From NCBI RefSeq assembly GCF_017161425.1, contig NZ_CP071057.1:1302001-1366000 (forward strand): 64,000 bases of DNA, given 5' to 3'. The stretch comes from Marinicauda algicola. GTDB lineage: Bacteria > Pseudomonadota > Alphaproteobacteria > Caulobacterales > Maricaulaceae. Position 1 is the stretch's first letter; every line of letters begins with the position of its first letter. Shown here piece by piece: positions 42,001-49,751 of the stretch. The translations under genes and the position numbers were made by a program. Below the pieces are notes generated by a model, which had not been told where the DNA came from, searched no databases, and saw only the letters and a list, made by a program, of their open reading frames with translations.

Positions 42001-42050
42001 GTCAGGAGCGTGGACGCCATCGCCCAGGCCTTCAAATTCTTCGGTTGCAT
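39033..42050 (-). CDS. TonB-dependent outer-membrane receptor, copy 2
   Basis: A roughly 1005-residue paralogue of the neighbouring receptor. The signal peptide, TonB box and plug are the same for more than 120 residues; scattered changes then appear, and the last third is clearly different (for example PTGIGLFDLSQNANG against PQVLGLFDLSSGPNG). It ends in FFGITQGF. The inner ATG at 42050 is preferred for the same ribosome-site reason as copy 1, with an outer ATG at 42068. The pattern suggests duplication followed by divergence of ligand-binding loops, with the periplasmic TonB-facing part kept alike. Confidence 0.95.
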   Translation of the reverse strand: MQPKNLKAWAMASTLLTGLGLSAPAWAQEPLEEPAAPTRDEASDIRDQEDVVVVTGTRIRSANLVAVSPVTQIDAQEIADRGILRVEDMINTLPQAFAAQGSNISNGASGTATVNLRGLGSVRTLVLQNGRRLPFGSPIAGAQAADLNQVPAQLIERVEVLTGGASAVYGSDAISGVVNFIMVDDFEGLELDAQYSFYQHHNDHSIQSLIEEFNAANPDQFKLPDENVVDGEATQLSAILGVNTPDGRGNATAYVTYREVNPVYQANRDYSACALGTRNSGTEFTCSGSSTNAVANFLNLGPTRPGTGLWFRTNGSEFIPRNFTTDTFNFNPFNFYQRPDERYTFGTFAHYEFNRHFDVYTELGFTDTVTNAQIAPSGIFGGGVAGQSGGIRCSNPFLTAQQVDFLCTQNGLSGDDVAEGVLILRRNVEGGPRQSHIQNTTYRGVVGTRGAFFDTGFDYDVFGSYAKVTYANEYENELSIRKSSLALDAARDVNGNIVCRVNADADPANDAPGCVPYNIFSGTPSAAALNYITSPLQEQGTTTQQVISGSIFGDLARYGIQSPAADTPVGIALGAEYRRDTLDRNPDEAYQSGDGFGQGGPTNPVSGSTDVWELFGEVQVPLVENRPGIEFLNFEGAYRFSEYSTGVSTDTYKAGLEWGPTADLRVRASYQRAVRAPNVVELFSPTGIGLFDLSQNANGLYDPCAGTTPAASQAACANTGVTPALYGNIADNPAGQFNALFGGNPDLGPETSDTITFGAVFTPSALPGFTLSIDYFDIVVEDAISTVPPSQALAQCLATGAAEFCSLINRGNGGTLWANPTGFVVATNQNIGELSTRGVDVVASYTFDLDNMAAGTGELNVELVGTYLDQLETVSFPGATPFDCVGFYGSQCGTPNPEWRHKLRTTWVTPWDVDVTGTWRYFGEVDIFGGGAAVHETLDSQNWFDISANWHAREGTSVRFGVNNVLDEAPPLSASVGAGFGNGNTYPQVYDALGRYVFFGITQGF

Positions 42051-42197
42051 GGTGATGTGTCTCCCCATCTATGCAGGCTTTGTGTTGTGCACACGGAAAT
42101 CGGACCCGACAGGCGGGCCATTCCGAGTCGGACGGTATCGCCACGATTACTGGGAGGCAAACCCTTCGCCCCAGTGAAATCAAACAATGAGACAGGC

Positions 42198-42213
42198 GTG
42201 TGACAAATATGCT
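42198..42213 (-). promoter_or_regulatory. 16-bp motif upstream of receptor 2
   Basis: On the minus strand the bases read AGCATATTTGTCACAC, one base different from the motif at 38918-38933, and it lies at almost the same distance from the gene (about 130 against 124 bases to the outer ATG). Confidence 0.55.
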
Positions 42214-42259
42214 GCGCCTTGCTCACCTAGATTGATTTTCCGATCTCAATATTGGTGGT

Positions 42260-42304
42260 CGTTCGATTACTTTATGGAAGATAAGGTGTTCGTTCGATTA
42301 CTTT
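42260..42304. repeat. Direct repeat in an AT-rich spacer between tuf2 and receptor 2
   Basis: The 14-mer CGTTCGATTACTTT occurs at 42260-42273 and at 42291-42304, 31 bp apart (three helical turns). The segment 42225-42310 is much more AT-rich than its surroundings. The spacing on one DNA face would suit a transcription factor upstream of receptor 2, but the role is unknown. Confidence 0.6.
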
Positions 42305-42358
42305 CTGATTCAGATCGCCCCCGTCCCGGACCTGGAGCGTGAGGGTGTACGCGCCACG

Positions 42359-42388
42359 AAAAAGGGCCGCCCGGTTGCCGGGCGGCCC
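42359..42388 (-). terminator. Terminator after tuf (copy 2)
   Basis: The same 11-bp stem-loop and T run as after tuf copy 1, carried within the duplicated block. Confidence 0.92.
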
Positions 42389-42423
42389 TGATTCGTCTCG
42401 CCGGTAAGGCGGGGGCTCGAAGA

Positions 42424-43599
<1,176 letters not shown>

Positions 43600-43767
43600 C
43601 TCGCTCGAACCTTCATGATGGGATGGAACGTTAGAACGGCGCGAGACCGCACCGCGAAAACTGAGCGCGCGGGATAGCGTCCGTACGCGTCAATGGCAAG
43701 AGGTATGCGCGGTTCGCCCGCGCGCCGGCCTCCGGCGCGCGAAGTAGCCACTCTCGGAGACACGTCC

Positions 43768-44760
43768 ATGCGCGCAATGGAACTCGACGAACCGGGTCAG
43801 GCGCTGCGGCTGCGCCAGCGCGACGATCCCGAGCCGGGCCGCGGCGAGGTGCGCCTGCGGGTGGCCGCCTGCGGCGTCTGCCGCACCGACCTGCACGTGG
43901 TGGACGGCGATCTGGAACAGCACCGCTCGCCCGTGATTCCCGGCCACGAGATCGTCGGCCGGGTCGATGCGATCGGCGAGGGTGTCGAGGACATCGCCGT
44001 CGGCGACCGGCTCGGCGTGCCCTGGCTCGGCTGGACGTGCGGGGCGTGCCGCTATTGCCGCTCGGGCCGGGAGAATCTCTGCGACAACGCCCAGTTCACC
44101 GGCTGGACCCGGCCCGGGGGCTTCGCGGACACGGCGATCGCCGACGCGCGCTACTGTTTCCCGATCCCCGACTCGTTCTCGGACGAGGCCGCCGCGCCGC
44201 TGCTGTGCGCGGGGCTGATCGGCCATCGCGCCTGGCGCATGGCCGGCGAGCCGGACCATGTGCGCCGCCTCGGCGTGTACGGCTTCGGCGCGGCCGCCCA
44301 CCTGATGAGCCAGGTCGCGATCGCCCGGGGTCAGAAGGTCTACGCCTTCACCCGTCCAGGCGACGAGGCCGCGCAGGACTTCGCCCGCGAGCTCGGCTGC
44401 GTGTGGGCCGGCGGCTCGGACACCGCCCCGGACGAGGAACTCGACGCGGCGATCCTCTTCGCGCCGGTCGGCGATCTCGTGCCCGCCGCCCTGCGCGCCG
44501 TCGCCAAGGGCGGCACCGTGGTATGCGCCGGCATCCACATGAGCCCGATCCCGCAATTTCCCTACTCGATCCTGTGGGGCGAGCGCCGCCTCGTCTCGGT
44601 GGCCAACCTCACCCGGCAGGATGGTCTGGACTTCCTCCCCCTCGCTGCCGAGATCGGCATCGAGCCGCGCACCAGGACCTATGCGCTCGAAGAGGCCAAC
44701 CAGGCGCTCGAGGATCTGCGGGAGGGCCGGCTGTCCGGCGCGGCGGTGCTGAAACCGTGA
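43768..44760 (+). CDS. Zinc-dependent alcohol dehydrogenase
   Basis: The 330-residue medium-chain enzyme has catalytic zinc ligands in CGVCRTDLHVVDGDL and PGHEIVG, and all four structural-zinc cysteines in CGACRYCRSGRENLC (about residues 91-105). A Rossmann motif YGFGAAAHLMSQ lies near residue 171. It probably oxidises or reduces an alcohol/aldehyde pair with NAD(P). The ATG at 43768 follows a CGGAG site; the longer frame to 43693 has no such support. It is divergent from tuf2. The substrate is unknown. Confidence 0.92.
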   Translation: MRAMELDEPGQALRLRQRDDPEPGRGEVRLRVAACGVCRTDLHVVDGDLEQHRSPVIPGHEIVGRVDAIGEGVEDIAVGDRLGVPWLGWTCGACRYCRSGRENLCDNAQFTGWTRPGGFADTAIADARYCFPIPDSFSDEAAAPLLCAGLIGHRAWRMAGEPDHVRRLGVYGFGAAAHLMSQVAIARGQKVYAFTRPGDEAAQDFARELGCVWAGGSDTAPDEELDAAILFAPVGDLVPAALRAVAKGGTVVCAGIHMSPIPQFPYSILWGERRLVSVANLTRQDGLDFLPLAAEIGIEPRTRTYALEEANQALEDLREGRLSGAAVLKP

Positions 44761-44783
44761 GCGGGGAAGCCGGGCCCGTCCGG

Positions 44784-44943
44784 CCGAAGCTCGCGCGGCG
44801 AGCGAAGCCCCTGCCGGGCATCCTCCGCCTTCAATCAATTCAGGGGATCGAACAGCCCGCCTCCGCCAAGGCTTCGGCGAGACGGGCTTCGCTCGAATGA
44901 AATGTGCCGGTTTGCCTAGCCGAAGCTCGCGAAGCGAGCGAAG
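44784..44943. repeat. Pair of REP-like palindromic repeats
   Basis: Two 24-bp imperfect palindromes lie at 44784-44807 and 44920-44943. Both begin CCGAAGCTCGCG and end CGAGCGAAG, and they differ only in the centre. Each can form a stem. The place between a gene end and a tRNA suits intergenic REP-type elements or transcript-end structures. Confidence 0.5.
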
Positions 44944-44946
44944 GCT

Positions 44947-45020
44947 GGAGCGGGCGATCGGAATCGAACCGACATATGCAGCTTGGAAGGCTGCCGTTCT
45001 ACCATTGAACTACGCCCGCA
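44947..45020 (-). tRNA. tRNA-Gly (anticodon TCC)
   Basis: This 74-base tRNA has an encoded CCA end. The acceptor arms GCGGGCG and CGCCCGC pair fully, the anticodon stem GCAGC/GCTGC encloses CTTCCAA, and the T loop is GTTCGATTC. It reads GGA and GGG codons. Confidence 0.97.
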
Positions 45021-45195
45021 TCGCCAAGCCCTTCCGTTGTGCCGCCGATCGGCGCGCGAGGCAAGCGCGGGGGGAAGATGGGTTGCAGATCGAGAGGCCC
45101 AGGCTCAGCTTGCCGAAGTTCGCGGGAGGTTCAGCCCGCCTTCGCCCTGTCGGCGCCGGCGAGGCCGGCTTCTCCTGCGTAACGCAAGAGAAGGC

Positions 45196-45284
45196 TGGTG
45201 CGGGCGGCCGGAGTCGAACCGGCACGGAGGTTGCCCTCCAACGGATTTTAAGTCCGGTGCGTCTACCAATTCCGCCACGCCCGC
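45196..45284 (-). tRNA. tRNA-Leu (anticodon TAA)
   Basis: This 89-base class II tRNA has an encoded CCA end. The acceptor arms GCGGGCG and CGCCCGC pair, the anticodon loop is CTTAAAA, and a long variable arm (TTGGAGGGCAACCTCC) is present as expected for leucine. Confidence 0.97.
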
Positions 45285-45316
45285 GCGCGTCCCGGAGGCG
45301 TATCCATAAAGCAGAC

Positions 45317-45342
45317 GGGCCGGTCTTTTGAAAGACCGGCCC
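45317..45342 (-). terminator. Inverted repeat after clpP-like gene, probable terminator
   Basis: A 12-bp perfect inverted repeat (45331-45342 with 45317-45328) lies 31 bp after the stop of the clpP-like gene. The stem ends in A/T pairs, but no long T run follows, so termination may be weak. It may also serve to separate clpP from the tRNA genes. Confidence 0.6.
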
Positions 45343-45373
45343 GCCGCTCGCGTCCCTTGAGGCAGGGGTCGGA

Positions 45374-46003
45374 CTATTTCTTGATCTCGTCGACGCTGGT
45401 GACGATCTTGTCGCAGAGGCCGTACTCGATCGCGTCCTTGGCCGAGAGCCAGAAATCGCGGTCGGTGTCCTTCTCGATGCGTTCCAGCGGCTGGCCGGTG
45501 GCGTCGGAGAAGATCTGGTTCAGGCGCTGGCGCATGATCTGCATCTCGCGCACCTGGATCTCGATGTCGCTGGCCATCCCGCCGGCGCCGCCGGAGGGCT
45601 GGTGCAGCAGGAAGCGGGTGTTGGGCAGCGCGTAGCGGTCGCCCTTCTCGGCGCCGACATAGATGAGCGCGCCCGCGCTCGCCACCCAGCCGGAGCCGAG
45701 CGTGATCACGCGCGGTTTGATGAACTTCATCATGTCGTGGATCATGTCGCCGCTCTCGACATGGCCGCCGGGGCTGGAGATCACCATCAGGATCGGCTCG
45801 TCGCTCTTGCCGGCCATGGCCAGCAGCTGGGCGCAGACCGAGCGGGCCGCCTTGTCGTTGATCGAGCCGGTGATGAGGATGGTGCGGCTGTCGAACAGCG
45901 CCTTGCCGAGAAAGTCCGGCGCGGCCTTCAGCGCATCGGGATTCTCCTTGTCCTCGTCCTCGTCGTCGTTGCGGATGAGGCGGGGGTCGTAGGCATGGGC
46001 CAT
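45374..46003 (-). CDS. ClpP-family serine protease subunit, divergent form
   Basis: The 209-residue protein has the ClpP fold and a likely intact triad: Ser109 in GWVASAGA, His134 in FLLHQPSGG and Asp183 in DTDRDFWLS. ClpP forms two stacked heptamers and degrades proteins unfolded by ClpA or ClpX. The nucleophile region GSGWVASAGAL departs from the usual GxAASMGA, and an acidic N-terminal stretch (NDDEDEDKE) precedes the fold, so this is probably a second ClpP-like paralogue. No clpX is nearby. The ATG at 46003 is chosen over a long Arg/Ser-rich extension. Confidence 0.88.
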   Translation of the reverse strand: MAHAYDPRLIRNDDEDEDKENPDALKAAPDFLGKALFDSRTILITGSINDKAARSVCAQLLAMAGKSDEPILMVISSPGGHVESGDMIHDMMKFIKPRVITLGSGWVASAGALIYVGAEKGDRYALPNTRFLLHQPSGGAGGMASDIEIQVREMQIMRQRLNQIFSDATGQPLERIEKDTDRDFWLSAKDAIEYGLCDKIVTSVDEIKK

Positions 46004-46139
46004 CGGAACAATCCTGTGATCTGAACGCGGGCGGAGGAGGCCGGCACGCGGCCGCCCGCCTCCGGTCGATGAGACTGGAGCAAGAGGGTAGGATGGCGCG
46101 GGCCCGCGAACAAGCGGTTGGCGAGCCCGTGCTGCAGCG

Positions 46140-47059
46140 CTACTCGCCCCGGCCCGAGGACCCGAGCCGCTCCTGCGCCGCGGCGGTCTCGGCGAGCCTT
46201 GCCAGCTGGACGAACTCGCCCCGGAGCCCGAACGGGTCCTCGCCGCGCGCGCCGTTGGCGATCGCGGCCGCATCGGAGAAGCCGAAATCGTTCAGATAGG
46301 GATCGCCGCGCAGCAGTTGGGCATAGGCCGCGGCGGCCACGGCGAAGCGCACCTCGCCATCGGCGTCCTCGAAGCGCGAGACCGCGTCGGCCTGCGTCAC
46401 CGGGGTCTCGATCAGGCGGCTCTCCGCCTCGCCGGGGCGCTTGTAGCGGAGGCGCACGAAGGCGTATTCCCCCGACGGATCGGCAGCTTGCGGCCGGGCT
46501 TCATAGCGCAGCGGTTCCACCATCCGGGCCGGGCTGTCCGGCGCAACGATCTCGTAGATCGCGGTCACCGAATGAAGTCGCCGTCGGTCAGCAGCATGAC
46601 GCGGTTGACCGCCGCCTCGTCGAAATTCTGCTCGGCCAGCGCATAGGCCTGGCGCAGCCCCTCCCCACCCGCGGTCGAGCCGCCCGCGCTCAGCCGGTCG
46701 AGCGCCGCCTCGATGCGCGCGCGTTCGGAGACGGGCGTGGGCTCGAGCACCGTGCCGGCCGCGCCGGCATAGACCACGATGCCGATCGTGTCGTCGGGAT
46801 CGAGCTCGCCGAGCAGCATCCTGAGGCCCTGGATCGCGAGCGGCAGCTTGTCGGGGGAGTTCATCGAGCCGGAGACGTCGATCAGGAAGACCAGATTCGC
46901 GCGGGGGCGCTCGGCACGCGCGATATCGTAGCCCTGGATGCCGATGTGCATGAGCTGCGTCGCGTCATTCCACGGATTGGGCATCACGGTGACGTGCGCG
47001 GCGAACGGATCCCGTTCGCTTCGCGGCAGCGGATAGGCGTAGTCGAAATAATTGATGAT
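46140..47059 (-). pseudogene. YfbK-like VWA-domain protein, middle and C-terminal remnants
   Basis: This is the distal part of a gene whose 5' end lies at 49752-50192. From 47059 it reads IINYFDYAYPLP and then the VWA domain with the MIDAS motif LIDVSGSMNS, up to LLTDGDF. There the frame meets a stop (46565): the sequence jumps directly to HSVTAIYEIVAPDSP in another frame, the start of the C-terminal domain, which then runs to 46140. About a hundred residues of the usual VWA-to-C-terminal region are missing, so an internal out-of-frame deletion has occurred. The family comprises cell-envelope VWA proteins of unclear role. The gene is certainly non-functional as a whole. Confidence 0.88.
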
Positions 47060-47154
47060 GTGGTCAGGTTGACCTAAGGATTTGAAACTAGATGGAAAAC
47101 GCCAGCACACTCTGCACACTTTGCACAATGTGTGCTGGACGTGTTCCCGGTGTG

Positions 47155-47986
47155 TTACGCCGTGTTCCGGCGCAGCTCCACGACGTTGCTCTCCTTGGCC
47201 TCCCCGGGCTTGCGCCGGGAGAGGGTCGCAACGGCGTCCTGTAGGTGGTCAGCGCTCAGGTGCGCGTAAATCTGGGTCACCTCGGTCGACGAGTGACGCA
47301 GGACCTTCTGCACCTCGTAGATCGGCACGCCCCGCATGATCATGCGCGAGGCCGCCGTGTGGCGCAGCTTGTGGAGCGTGATGTCGCCGAGCCCGGCCCG
47401 CTTGGCGGCGGGGCGGAAGCGGTACTCGATCCACTTGTAGGCGCGGCGGCGCTCCTCGTCGACGACATTCCCGCGCTCGTCCAAGGTGCCCTTCACCACC
47501 CGCCACCACGTGGGGTGATCCCAGAGGCGCTTGAGGTACTCCCGGGCGTCGGCGTTGAGTGGGACAGAGCCCGGCGAGCCGGACTTCTGCTGGTTCAGGA
47601 CGAGCGTGTTGCCCACGAGGTCAGCCTTGCGGGCGAGGATCAGCTCGGAAACGCGCATCCCGGTCTGGAGCAGGATGTCCGCCACCAGAGCCAGCACAGT
47701 GCCGGTCCCGGGGAGCCACGGGTGGCCGCCGTTGTTCGTCGGGTTGGTCGGACGGTCCAGCGAGAGCAGCTCCGCGCGGAGGCGGTCCTCCTCCTCCTCG
47801 GTCTTGATGTAGACCGGGGCCTTGTCCTTCTTCCGCGTCGGGTACGGGAGCTTCGGCACGCTGTCGAGCTTCTCGTCCTCGCAGGCGATCTCCAGCGCGG
47901 TCGATAGGGTCGAGATGCGGCGCTGGATCGTCGAGGCCGACAGCCCCGCCTCTTCCATGACCTCGGTCCACTCACGCACGAGGCGC
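47155..47986 (-). pseudogene. Tyrosine recombinase (integrase), 5'-truncated
   Basis: The catalytic domain is intact to the eye: Arg in LLQTGMRVSELILAR, HKLRHTAASRM (His-x-x-Arg), LRHSSTEVTQIYAHL with the His and the nucleophile Tyr. The N-terminal core-binding domain is cut: recognisable homology starts about LVREWTEVMEEAGLSASTIQ near 47980. Upstream the open frame continues only as the antisense of the serine recombinase gene, so it is not real integrase. It may still use GTG 47979 or ATG 47958 as start, but it would lack most DNA-binding parts. Confidence 0.85.
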
Positions 47987-48496
47987 GTGGAGGCGCAGGA
48001 GCGTGAGCTGAGAGCAGCCGGAGCGGACAAGGTGTTCGCGGAGCAGGTCTCCTCAGTCGCCCAGCGCGACCAGCTTGAGGCGGCGCTGGAGTTCATCCGC
48101 GAGGGCGACACCCTGCTCGTCACGCGGCTTGATCGCCTCGCCCGCTCCATCCGGGACCTCATGGAGATCGTCGAGCGGGTGAAGGCCAAGGGTGCGGCCC
48201 TGCGCATCCTCGCCATGGACCTCGACACCTCCAGCGCCACCGGCAAGCTGATGCTCGGCATCCTCGGGTCTGTCGCCGAGTTCGAGCGAGAGATCATGCT
48301 GGAGAGGCAGCGAGAGGGGATCGCCAAGGCGAAGGCCGCAGGGAAGTACAAGGGCCGCGCCCCCACCGCCCGGCGCAAGGCCCCTGAGGTGCGCAAGCTG
48401 CTGTCCGAAGGGCTGACAGAGCTGGCGGTGGCCGAACGCCTCGGGATCAGCCGGTCGAGCGTCCAGCGGATCAAGCGAGAGATGGCAGCCGCCTAA
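47987..48496 (+). pseudogene. Serine recombinase (resolvase/invertase), 5'-truncated
   Basis: From VEAQERELRAAGADKVF onward the sequence follows a resolvase: VTRLDRLARSIRDLMEIV, then the SSATGKLMLGILGSVAEFER helix and a C-terminal HTH with ELAVAERLGISRSSVQRI. The start of the domain, which would hold the catalytic Ser (usual Y-x-R-V-S motif), is missing. The break is at the same point as that of the integrase. A GTG at 47987 could restart translation, but the product would be catalytically dead. Confidence 0.87.
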
Positions 48497-48710
48497 GGGC
48501 TCCCTCGGGGTGTTGGGAGGAGGCGGGGGCTGGCTCTTCGGGGAGGTCCCAAGAACAGCCTAGAGAACCAACCCCGGGACCAAGGGTGCGCCCTAATTGG
48601 CGCGTCCCGCTCCCCTCGCCACTCTCTCCGGAACCGCCAGCTGATCGCCCTCCCAGCACTCGCGAAATGAGCGTGGGCCAGCGCCGATCAGGGCACCCCG
48701 CTACCGAACC

Positions 48711-49025
48711 CTATGCCGACATCCGAACGGCGCTCGCCCATGCCTCTATGGGCCTTCTAGAGGGCAGCGGCTGTCGATCCTTGCTCCCCACCAGCAGCTC
48801 ACTTCTGGACGGGACATCTCGCTCGATCCGGTCGAGCGCCTCAGGCGTGGGCAGGATGCCTCGGCGGCGCAGGTCCCGCAGCAGGCTCTCGCGGCCCTCC
48901 CGGATGAAGCTCACCAGTATCCAGCTCGCCTTGCGCCCCGTCCGGGGCTTCGCGACGATGAACTGGAGCGGGTCCTTCAACAGCGCGAAGGTGTCGTTGA
49001 TGTTGAACAGGAACTCAGTCTGCAT
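48711..49025 (-). CDS. Hypothetical protein of the integrated element
   Basis: A 104-residue frame that begins MQTEFLFNINDTFALLKDP with a strong GAGGGAG ribosome site five bases ahead. The first 75 residues have balanced composition, with a hydrophobic strand (KASWILVSFI) and a basic helix (REGRESLLRDLRRRG). It resembles no family I know. Small phage or plasmid accessory proteins often look like this. A terminator hairpin directly upstream shows it has its own start of transcription close by. Confidence 0.55.
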   Translation of the reverse strand: MQTEFLFNINDTFALLKDPLQFIVAKPRTGRKASWILVSFIREGRESLLRDLRRRGILPTPEALDRIERDVPSRSELLVGSKDRQPLPSRRPIEAWASAVRMSA

Positions 49026-49043
49026 GGGTACTCCCTCTTGAAC

Positions 49044-49078
49044 GCGAAAAGCCCGCCTCGGCGAGGACCGGGCGGGCT
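49044..49078 (-). terminator. Terminator-like hairpin inside the element
   Basis: The stem AGCCCGCC (49050-49057) pairs with GGCGGGCT (49071-49078) and, on the minus strand, is followed by TTTTCGCG. It lies just upstream of the small ORF. Confidence 0.6.
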
Positions 49079-49085
49079 CGGGTTG

Positions 49086-49623
49086 ATGACGTGGACGAGA
49101 AGGCTCTCAGAGCATGGGCTGGGCCGTAGAGCGGGGCTCGGGTGGGACGCCCTAGGCAGGTCACGAACGGCGCTGGCCCATAACCTCCTGGGCCGGGAAG
49201 AGACCGGACTGGAGCGCACCTGCCCCTCCCCCTACAGGGCCGACCCCACCCCATGGGGGAATTGAGACGGGGCGGCCTAGAGAATGCCTCTTCGGATGAC
49301 TGCGGTGAAAAATCCGGGATGCTCGCTGAGGCGCAGCGACAATGCTCCGCCCTCCCCCTCCGACATACCCTCCCTAGGATGATCCTTAGGATGAGAGGTT
49401 ATTGGTGGGGGTGGTTCTCGAAGAGGGTTCTCTAAGAACCATCTCTAGGATCATCCCTTAGTCCAAGGGTGCGCCCTAATTGGCCGACGCATCCTCCAAC
49501 GGCCTATCCCCCTCCCCCGTGGGCTCGTCAATCTCGTCCGAGAGAGCGTGGCGGGGGAAGTGGTTCCAGGACTAATTGATCTTGAATGATGACTGCACTC
49601 TGACCGCACCAGCACGGAATGAG
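49086..49623. other. Non-coding part of the element
   Basis: No credible gene is seen in about 540 bp. Composition is uneven, with AT-rich patches near 49390-49480 and the repeats listed separately. Short frames here are broken and lack ribosome sites. Confidence 0.5.
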
Positions 49624-49660
49624 AACGCCCGCCCCGAACAATGCCGGAACGGGCGTTTTT
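49624..49660 (+). terminator. Terminator near the right end of the element
   Basis: AACGCCCG (49624-49631) pairs with CGGGCGTT (49650-49657) and is followed by TTT on the plus strand. No plus-strand gene ends here now, which suggests a lost gene upstream in the element. Confidence 0.65.
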
Positions 49661-49751
49661 ACAGTGTGCAGACGGCGCTAGGTTTCATGCGGCTCGATCA
49701 ATCGCCAAATGGCAAACGATCTGAAAAACCCAATGATTTCAACGCGCCGAC

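Larger units (their letters stand above)
48580..49484. repeat. 22-bp direct repeats and palindromes in the element
   Basis: The 22-mer that starts CCAAGGGTGCGCCC and ends TAATTGGC is found at 48580-48601 and 49463-49484. A second pair, CGAACGGCGCT(C/G)GCCCAT, lies at 48724-48741 and 49164-49181 (17/18). Between 49374 and 49461 there are several GGATGATCC/GGATCATCC-type inverted sequences and a GGTTCT-CTA-AGAACC hairpin. Such density suggests a replication or recombination control region. Confidence 0.6.

Noticed and set aside
43600-43690. Promoter for tuf copy 2 with TTGACG on the minus strand
   Set aside because: The only -10-like TATCCC lies about 11 bp from TTGACG, too close for a normal promoter, so none is called although one must exist.
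47155-48474. A 439-residue full-length integrase
   Set aside because: Only the C-terminal part (from about 47986 down) resembles an integrase. The first half is simply the complement of the serine recombinase gene.
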